A stretch of 7,076 bases of DNA from an uncultured Curvibacter sp. GTDB taxonomy: Bacteria > Pseudomonadota > Gammaproteobacteria > Burkholderiales > Burkholderiaceae. Shown piece by piece: positions 5,989 to 7,076 of this stretch (its first letter is position 1; every line of letters begins with the position of its first letter). The stretch covers positions 1 through 7,076 of the forward strand of contig CAMLNH010000143.1 of assembly GCA_946481355.1 (NCBI GenBank). Direction: 5' to 3'. Under the pieces are notes generated by a model that saw only the letters and a program-made list of their open reading frames with translations, had not been told where the DNA came from and did no database searches. Made by a program: the position numbers and the translations under genes.

Positions 5989-6657
5989 TCATGGGGTGTT
6001 GCGGATCTCTTTGCTCGGTTCGAAAGTGATTGCCGGTAGCCGCAGCTTCCCTTGATCGGTGTAGATGCCACTGATATCAAGACGGAATGTGCTGGAAGGA
6101 TGTGGTTGGGGAACGTCGTACACGGCGATGAAGCACATACCCTCCTCTTGGCGGATCACAAAGGACAGCTTGGCAACGGAATCTGGGGAAAGGTGCGGTG
6201 CTTGTCTGCACAGAGGCAATGCGTAGTTCCTCGTGCTGTAAATGGGCAGGGGGCCTGTGCGTGCCGTTGCGTTTACTCTCGTCCCGTCAGCCAGGGTCAG
6301 GATGAATTGATCCAGCTGAATGTTTAGCGGCTTTTCGGTCCGTATGAAGAACTCCATGTAGAAGGCGTTCATGCCAATTGGAATGAACGCCTTGTTGTTT
6401 CTGTGCTCCTGACGAAACGACTGGATGCTGTCAAAACCAAACCAGCTGGTGCCATTCCCGGTCTGGATACTGTTGTCCGGCCGGACATAAATTTGCACAC
6501 CATCTTGTTGGTATTGCCCTTCCCTGCTGAATCCGCCGTCCGAGACGGAAGTTTGCGGTCGACTCAGAATCTCCTCCCGGAGGCCAACGCAGCCTGTCAT
6601 CAGAACAGCTGCCAGGAGCGGAGTCAGAACGGAACGACGGGGCAGGGCATAAAGCAT
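5989..6657 (-). CDS. Lipoprotein of unknown function, lower GC than its neighbours
   Basis: A 222-residue protein I do not recognise. Residues 1-22 are a lipoprotein signal (RR, Leu/Ala/Val core) with lipobox LMTGC and Cys23; Val at +2 suggests the outer membrane. The mature part is rich in beta-type strands: GVQIYVRPDNS, AFYMEFFIRTEKPLNIQLDQFILTLADGTRVNA (100-130), KLSFVIRQEEGMCFIAVYDV, TFRLDISGIYTDQG. This suggests an immunoglobulin-like or beta-sandwich fold, which is inference. Cys150 and Cys175 could pair. By hand count, 6001-6660 is about 55% GC, against 63-75% in sampled flanking lines, and many codons end in A or T, so recent acquisition is likely. The ATG at 6657 has AGAG only 2 nt away; a TTG at 6684 preceded by GAAAGAG at 6-nt spacing is a fair alternative (231 aa). 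The frame stays open to 7068, but that part is antisense to rlmB. Confidence 0.75.
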   Translation of the reverse strand: MLYALPRRSVLTPLLAAVLMTGCVGLREEILSRPQTSVSDGGFSREGQYQQDGVQIYVRPDNSIQTGNGTSWFGFDSIQSFRQEHRNNKAFIPIGMNAFYMEFFIRTEKPLNIQLDQFILTLADGTRVNATARTGPLPIYSTRNYALPLCRQAPHLSPDSVAKLSFVIRQEEGMCFIAVYDVPQPHPSSTFRLDISGIYTDQGKLRLPAITFEPSKEIRNTP

Positions 6658-6729
6658 GATCTCTTTTGAAAACGTATTGCGCAAAATGTACTCTTTCAGG
6701 TCTGATGAATAAAGGGCTGCGTAGCATGC

Positions 6730-6738
6730 TGGGATAAT
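6730..6738 (+). promoter_or_regulatory. Extended -10 promoter of rlmB, giving a leaderless mRNA
   Basis: TGGGATAAT is TGn plus GATAAT, a 5-of-6 match to TATAAT. The T at 6738 is 6 nt before the A of the rlmB ATG (6745), so the normal start point would be the first base of the start codon. The six intervening bases are all C, leaving no room for a ribosome binding site. Confidence 0.55.
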
Positions 6739-6744
6739 CCCCCC

Positions 6745-7076
6745 ATGTCCTCCCCCAAAGTCCTGTTCGGCTTCCACGCCGTGGGCGTGCGCCTCAAGAC
6801 GGCGCCCGCGTCCATCATCGAGATCTATTTCGAGCCCACGCGCCGTGATGCGCGCATGCGCCAGTTCATCGAGAAGGCCAAGGAAGCCAATGTGCGCCTG
6901 ATCGAGGCCGACGGCCTGCGCCTGGCCAAGCTGGCGGGCAGCCATGGCCACCAGGGGGTGGCGGCGCGCGTGGAGGCGCTGCCGCAGCAGCACTCCCTGG
7001 ACGATCTGCTGGATTCCTTGAGCGAACCGCCGCTCTTGCTGGTGCTCGACGGCGTGACCGATCCGCACAACCTGGG
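6745..7076 (+). CDS. rlmB: 23S rRNA (guanosine-2251-2'-O)-methyltransferase RlmB, 5' part
   Basis: The first 110 codons of a SpoU-family (SPOUT) methyltransferase, cut by the window end. RlmB methylates the 2'-OH of G2251 in the P-loop of 23S rRNA during 50S assembly. Residues 5-75 form the substrate-binding domain, with the opening KVLFGFHAVGVRLK, IIEIYFEPTRRDARM and GSHGHQGVAARV. LLLVLDGVTDPHNLG (97-111) is SpoU motif 1 at the start of the knotted SAM-binding domain. The full protein is usually about 245 residues, so more than half lies outside. The start is the ATG at 6745, since no upstream in-frame start or ribosome binding site exists and a -10 element sits just before it. It is divergent from the low-GC lipoprotein gene, with 87 bp between. 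Confidence 0.93.
   Translation, partial: MSSPKVLFGFHAVGVRLKTAPASIIEIYFEPTRRDARMRQFIEKAKEANVRLIEADGLRLAKLAGSHGHQGVAARVEALPQQHSLDDLLDSLSEPPLLLVLDGVTDPHNL

Noticed and set aside
6677..6684. TTGCGCAA palindrome as an operator
   Set aside because: Only 8 bp, single copy, overlaps a possible start codon; expected by chance at this length.
6658..7068. Long N-terminal extension of the low-GC lipoprotein
   Set aside because: This part is antisense to rlmB, and the lipoprotein signal peptide begins at 6657 (or at 6684 with TTG).

Overview
The window comes from a GC-rich (mostly about 65-70% GC) betaproteobacterium. Gene content, codon use and one GC-rich intergenic repeat suggest Burkholderiales, most likely family Comamonadaceae (Acidovorax, Hydrogenophaga or relatives). 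This is inferred from protein style, not from a search. It looks like chromosomal core sequence with one compositionally odd gene. I see no phage, transposon, CRISPR array, tRNA or rRNA.

Left part (1-1849, + strand): the last codons of a membrane protein are followed by an overlapping ATPase/permease pair of the NodI/NodJ ABC-2 exporter type. The permease gene runs 26 bp into the convergent mnmD, a stand-alone tRNA wobble-uridine methyltransferase (1824-2579, - strand).

Middle part (2641-4637): a two-gene + strand cassette encodes a 62-residue lysine-rich protein and a 202-residue lipoprotein, coupled by an ATGA overlap. It converges with a one-base gap on selU/mnmH (3503-4558, - strand), which exchanges sulfur for selenium on the same tRNA wobble uridine that MnmD helps to modify. 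Upstream of selU is a G/C-run repeat of about 64 bp.

Right part (4638-7076): tesA (GDSL esterase, - strand) and a YbbA-type ABC ATPase (+ strand) are divergent, and their start codons overlap inside one CATG. Then comes a lower-GC (about 55%) gene for an unrecognised lipoprotein on the - strand. The window ends in the first 110 codons of rlmB (23S rRNA Gm2251 methyltransferase), which appears to be read from a leaderless transcript.

Two themes stand out. Three RNA-modification genes (mnmD, selU, rlmB) lie within about 5 kb. tesA, ybbA and selU also sit near each other in E. coli, so that part is probably an old arrangement. I did not find a clearly new multi-gene system. The best leads are an unusual Walker A residue in the NodI-like ATPase, the ybbA-like ATPase with no permease beside it, the low-GC lipoprotein gene, and the uncharacterised small-protein/lipoprotein pair.
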